Source: Halosimplex aquaticum
GTDB taxonomy: Archaea; Halobacteriota; Halobacteria; Halobacteriales; Haloarculaceae
NCBI RefSeq assembly: GCF_028747785.1
Contig: NZ_CP118158.1
Location: 3,038,001 to 3,102,000, forward strand
DNA: 64,000 bases
Reading direction: 5' to 3'
Positions 61,497 to 64,000 of this stretch are shown here, one piece after another. The number at the start of each line of letters is the position of its first letter. Position 1 is the stretch's first letter. The notes beneath the pieces are model-generated. The model searched no databases. It was not told where the DNA came from and was given only the letters and a program-made list of their open reading frames with translations. Position numbers and translations under genes: made by a program.

Positions 61497-62565
61497 CGAC
61501 ACCACGCTCCTCGTCGGACTCGGCGGGTCCCGCCGTCGGGATCCGGACCTCCCGTTTGGAGGCGTCGGGGTAGTGGCAGGCAGCCGCGTGTTCCTCGCCG
61601 AAGACGTCGAGGGCGGGCGCTTCGCGGGCGCATCGCTCGTCGGCGACTGGACATCGCGGGTGGTAGGGACAGCCGCTGGGCACGTCGTTCGGGTTGGGCG
61701 TCGACCCGGGGATCGCCGCCATCGTCGACAGCGGCGCCGAGACGTTCGGCACCGCGCTCAGCAGGGCGCGGGTGTAGGGGTGTTCGGGCTCGGTCAGCAT
61801 CTGCTCGGTCGGGCCGACCTCGGCGAACTCGAAGGCGTACATGACCGCCAGCCGGTCGGCGATGAGCGAAATCAGGTTCAGGTCGTGCGTGACGAACACG
61901 AGCGTCAGGTCGTACTTCTCCTTGATGTCCGAGAGCAGGGAGACGATGGCCCGCTGCATCAGCAGATCCAGCGCCGCCGTCGGCTCGTCGAGGACGACCA
62001 CCTCCGGGTCGAGGACGACCCCGAGCGCGATGAGCACGCGCTGTTTCATCCCGCCGGAGAGCTCGTGCGGGTAGGAGGGCAGCACCTGCTCGGGGTTCAG
62101 GTAGAGGTCGCGACAGATCTCGTGCGCCCGCTTTAGCCCCTCGCGTTCGTCGACGCCGTGGGCGGCGAACGTTTCCAGGAAGTGCTGGCGGACGGTCATC
62201 GTCGGGTTGAACGCGCTCCCGGCCGACTGGACGACGAAGGCCATCTCCTGCCAGCGGACGCCCGCCTTGAGCTCCGACTCGCTCATGTCCGTCACGGTGA
62301 TCGGCTCGCCCTCCTCGGGGTAGTAGGTGACCTCGCCGCCGACGCGCCCGGGTTCGACGACGGCGTTCAACAGCGACGAGGCGAACATCGACTTGCCCGA
62401 CCCCGACTCGCCGACGATTCCCAGCGTCTCGCCCCTGTACACGTCGAAGTCGACCCCGTCGAGGACGCGCGACTCGCCCGCTTCCATGTCGAAGGTGACC
62501 GACACGTCCCTGACTTCGAAGACGACGTCTCCCGCCGGTCGCTCCGCTGACTCGGCAACTGTCAT
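61489..62565 (-). CDS. Oligopeptide/oligosaccharide ABC transporter ATP-binding protein (DppD/OppD type)
   Basis: A 358-aa ATPase from ATG 62565. Walker A is GESGSGKSMFAS (about residues 53-64), the signature LSGGMKQRVLIALG, and Walker B VVVLDEPTAALD. The oligo_HPY C-terminus reads NDVPSGCPYHPRCPVADERCAR, a Cys-containing motif of the family. A TATA box on this strand (62588-62596) gives a leaderless start. With DppF it forms the heterodimeric motor of a Dpp/Opp importer whose permeases are encoded divergently from 62705. The substrate-binding protein is not in the window. Confidence 0.93.
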   Translation of the reverse strand: MTVAESAERPAGDVVFEVRDVSVTFDMEAGESRVLDGVDFDVYRGETLGIVGESGSGKSMFASSLLNAVVEPGRVGGEVTYYPEEGEPITVTDMSESELKAGVRWQEMAFVVQSAGSAFNPTMTVRQHFLETFAAHGVDEREGLKRAHEICRDLYLNPEQVLPSYPHELSGGMKQRVLIALGVVLDPEVVVLDEPTAALDLLMQRAIVSLLSDIKEKYDLTLVFVTHDLNLISLIADRLAVMYAFEFAEVGPTEQMLTEPEHPYTRALLSAVPNVSAPLSTMAAIPGSTPNPNDVPSGCPYHPRCPVADERCAREAPALDVFGEEHAAACHYPDASKREVRIPTAGPAESDEERGVDE

Positions 62566-62587
62566 GCGCCGGGGTTCTCTATCCTAG

Positions 62588-62596
62588 TATAAAAAA
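62588..62596 (-). promoter_or_regulatory. TATA box of dppDF-type operon
   Basis: TTTTTTATA on the minus strand, 23-31 nt before ATG 62565. It lies in the 139-bp divergent region shared with the permease operon. Confidence 0.6.
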
Positions 62597-62673
62597 TTAT
62601 GGCCCAAATCCCGCCGCTGTGCCGACGATCGTGTCGGTCGCCGGAGGCCGGCCTCGGTCGCTACCACCGCAAA

Positions 62674-62680
62674 GCATAAA
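62674..62680 (+). promoter_or_regulatory. TATA-like box of permease operon
   Basis: GCATAAA lies 25-31 nt before ATG 62705. The divergent arrangement implies coordinated control of ATPases and permeases from one spacer. Confidence 0.45.
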
Positions 62681-62704
62681 CGGGATAGTTACGACGGCGA
62701 ACAC

Positions 62705-63736
62705 ATGGCGTCCAGTTACTTCCTCAAGCGGACAGCCCACGCCGTGCTGGTGTTCGCCATCGTCACGTCGCTGGCGTTCGCCATCTTCCGGCTCATGCCG
62801 TTCGGCCCGGTCGAGATGGTCCGGCTCCGGCTCATGCAGCAGATGAGCACCTCGGGGTCGTTCAGCCAGGCCGAGCTCGACCGGATCAACACGATGGTCG
62901 AGACGTACACGAACATCAACCCGGACCGGCCGATCCCGCTCGCCTACGTCGATTACCTCGAACAGGTGATCGTCCACCAGGACCTCGGCCGGTCGTTTCA
63001 CTTCAGCAAGCCGGTGACGGAGGTGCTGGCGACCCGGATGCAGTGGTCGATCTTCATCAGCGTCTACGGCATCGCGCTGGGTCGGACGACATCGCTCCTG
63101 CTCGGGGCGGGCATGGCCTACAAGGAGGGCAGCCGCTTCGACAAGGTGCTGACCGGCTTCTCCATCCTCAACCGGACGGTCCCGTTCTACATCGTCGGTA
63201 TCGTGGTCCTGATCGTCTTCTCGTTCAACCTCGGCTGGTTCCCCTCGGGCGGGCTCTACAACCGCGCCTACACGCCGGGGCTCAACGTCGACTTCATGGT
63301 CAGCATCGTCAGGCACGCCACCCTCCCCGTGTTCGCCTCGTTCATCGCCGGGTTCGGCGGCGCGCTCGCCTACCGCGGCAACTGCATCCGGGAGCTGGGG
63401 AAGGGGTACATCCGGGTGGCCCACCTCCGCGGCATCAGCGACGCGCGCATCGCCATCCGCTACGTCGGCCGCAACTCCCTGCTGCCCATCTACACGAGCC
63501 TGACGCTGGCCATCGCGACGGTCTTCTCCTCGTCCATCATCCTGGAGACGATCTTCGGCTACCCCGCGATGGGCTACGTGACCTACGAGGCCCTGCTCAA
63601 CCGCGACTACCCGCTGTTGATGGGGTCGTTCATGTTCTTCACGGCCATCACGCTGCTTGGCATCCTCGTCGCGGACCTGACCTACGGGATCATCGACCCG
63701 CGCGTCAAGGGAGGTGGCGACCGTGAGGCCTTCTGA
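62705..63736 (+). CDS. ABC transporter permease (DppB/OppB type)
   Basis: A 343-aa integral membrane permease. The N-terminal helix (YFLKRTAHAVLVFAIVTSLAFAIFRLMP) is typical of DppB. A soluble loop (about residues 30-110) is followed by five helices with the EAA-type coupling motif ELGKGYIRVAHLRGISDARI(A)IRYVGRNSLLP (about 230-262) and the closing LGILVADLTYGIIDPRVK. In this family B and C permeases pair with the D/F ATPases encoded divergently. Codons end at TGA 63734-63736, after a Shine-Dalgarno-like GGAGGTG that overlaps its 3' end and serves the next gene. Confidence 0.93.
   Translation: MASSYFLKRTAHAVLVFAIVTSLAFAIFRLMPFGPVEMVRLRLMQQMSTSGSFSQAELDRINTMVETYTNINPDRPIPLAYVDYLEQVIVHQDLGRSFHFSKPVTEVLATRMQWSIFISVYGIALGRTTSLLLGAGMAYKEGSRFDKVLTGFSILNRTVPFYIVGIVVLIVFSFNLGWFPSGGLYNRAYTPGLNVDFMVSIVRHATLPVFASFIAGFGGALAYRGNCIRELGKGYIRVAHLRGISDARIAIRYVGRNSLLPIYTSLTLAIATVFSSSIILETIFGYPAMGYVTYEALLNRDYPLLMGSFMFFTAITLLGILVADLTYGIIDPRVKGGGDREAF
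63710..63715 (+). promoter_or_regulatory. Ribosome binding site of the second permease gene
   Basis: GGAGGT lies 7 nt before GTG 63723, inside the end of the upstream permease gene. It marks GTG 63723 as the intended start and shows that the internal gene of this operon uses a Shine-Dalgarno signal. Confidence 0.6.
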
Positions 63737-64000
63737 GGGGGGGTTCGGAGCTTCGATCCGACGGCGTCCCTGCGAGCGAAGCGAGCAGGGGGCTCGTCAG
63801 AGCTCCGCTCTGACGGCGGAACTGCCGAGGAGGACCTGTTCACGCCAGACACGTCGGTCCAGCGGGAGACGCTGGCGGACAGGATCGGTCACGGGATCCG
63901 CGCGCACGTCGTCGCGCCGCTGCGGATCGTCGCCGAGGACCCCCGGGGCGTCGTCGGCATCTCGATCCTGACGGCGTTCGTCCTCCTGGGGACCGTCGGC
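63723..64000 (+). pseudogene. ABC transporter permease (DppC/OppC type), N-terminal part, frame broken by a 56-bp insertion
   Basis: GTG 63723 with its Shine-Dalgarno starts VRPSEGGFGAS. The family-like continuation (GGTAEEDLFTPDTSVQRETLADR..., then hydrophobic FVLLGTVG) is in another frame from about 63812 to the window end. Removing 63756-63811 (56 bp) joins the two frames exactly. The frame used by the continuation also runs back without a stop to the TGA of the upstream permease, but has no ATG or GTG. The C-terminal part of the gene lies outside the window, so whether a functional product is made is not known. Confidence 0.6.
63756..63811 (+). repeat. 56-bp hairpin-rich insertion in the permease gene
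   Basis: The segment contains CCCTGC-GAGCGAAGCGA-GCAGGG and the perfect stem CGTCAGAG/CTCTGACG around 63795-63815. GACGGCG occurs at both edges (63760-63766 and 63812-63818). GAGCGAAGCGAG is also the core of the larger intergenic repeats. It behaves like a small palindromic insert. Confidence 0.5.

Overview
The window is chromosomal DNA of a halophilic archaeon (class Halobacteria). Evidence: very high GC, extremely acidic Asp/Glu-rich proteins, archaeal information genes (PCNA clamp, aIF-1A, RIO1 kinase, archaeal-type AlaS, RlmE/FtsJ with TRAM domain, SAMP1-type ubiquitin-like protein), haloarchaeal families (DUF63, DUF460, TraB, Tat-dependent lipoproteins, PGF-CTERM tail), and many genes whose start codon lies about 25-30 nt after a TATA-like box, as expected for leaderless mRNAs. 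No rRNA, tRNA, CRISPR array or intact insertion sequence was seen.

Layout. 0-9 kb: CDF metal exporter end, carotenoid oxygenase, disulfide reductase, esterase, tRNA ms2t6A methylthiotransferase, MFS exporter, DeoC, DUF63. 9-17 kb: uridine phosphorylase, HPP/Usp membrane protein, a K+ channel divergent from two overlapping membrane/RCK-type genes, SAMP1. 17-26 kb: Bax-inhibitor-like protein, AlaS, DUF4382 lipoprotein, RNase Z, then a low-GC island with a membrane-anchored HNH protein. 25-36 kb: methyltransferases, SDR, FAD oxidoreductase, aldo/keto reductase, DUF460, small membrane proteins (one frameshifted), SCP2-like protein. 36-43.6 kb: PurM, SDR, redoxin, DUF502, Eis-like acetyltransferase, flavin-binding protein, M50 protease overlapping a TraB protein. 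43.8-54.6 kb: chemotaxis transducer, AI-2E transporter, PCNA, PGF-CTERM protein, Spo0M, RlmE, RIO1/aIF-1A, DUF457. 54.7-57.5 kb: small membrane genes around a 1.4-kb gene-poor, lower-GC stretch. 57.8-64 kb: GH2 beta-mannosidase next to a Dpp/Opp-family ABC transporter, probably a mannoside-utilisation locus running off the window.

Functional links: DeoC and uridine phosphorylase fit nucleoside salvage; the 10.4-16.7 kb cluster fits potassium/ion homeostasis with stress sensing; aIF-1A plus RIO1 form a translation/ribosome-maturation pair; beta-mannosidase plus ABC transporter suggest uptake and hydrolysis of beta-mannosides.

The most notable non-gene signals are a roughly 340-370 bp structured repeat present twice in inverted orientation (6.9 and 35.7 kb) with a third fragment at 23.8 kb next to the HNH island; a direct duplication at 9.05-9.34 kb; and a 56-bp hairpin-rich insertion that throws the second ABC permease gene out of frame just after its start.
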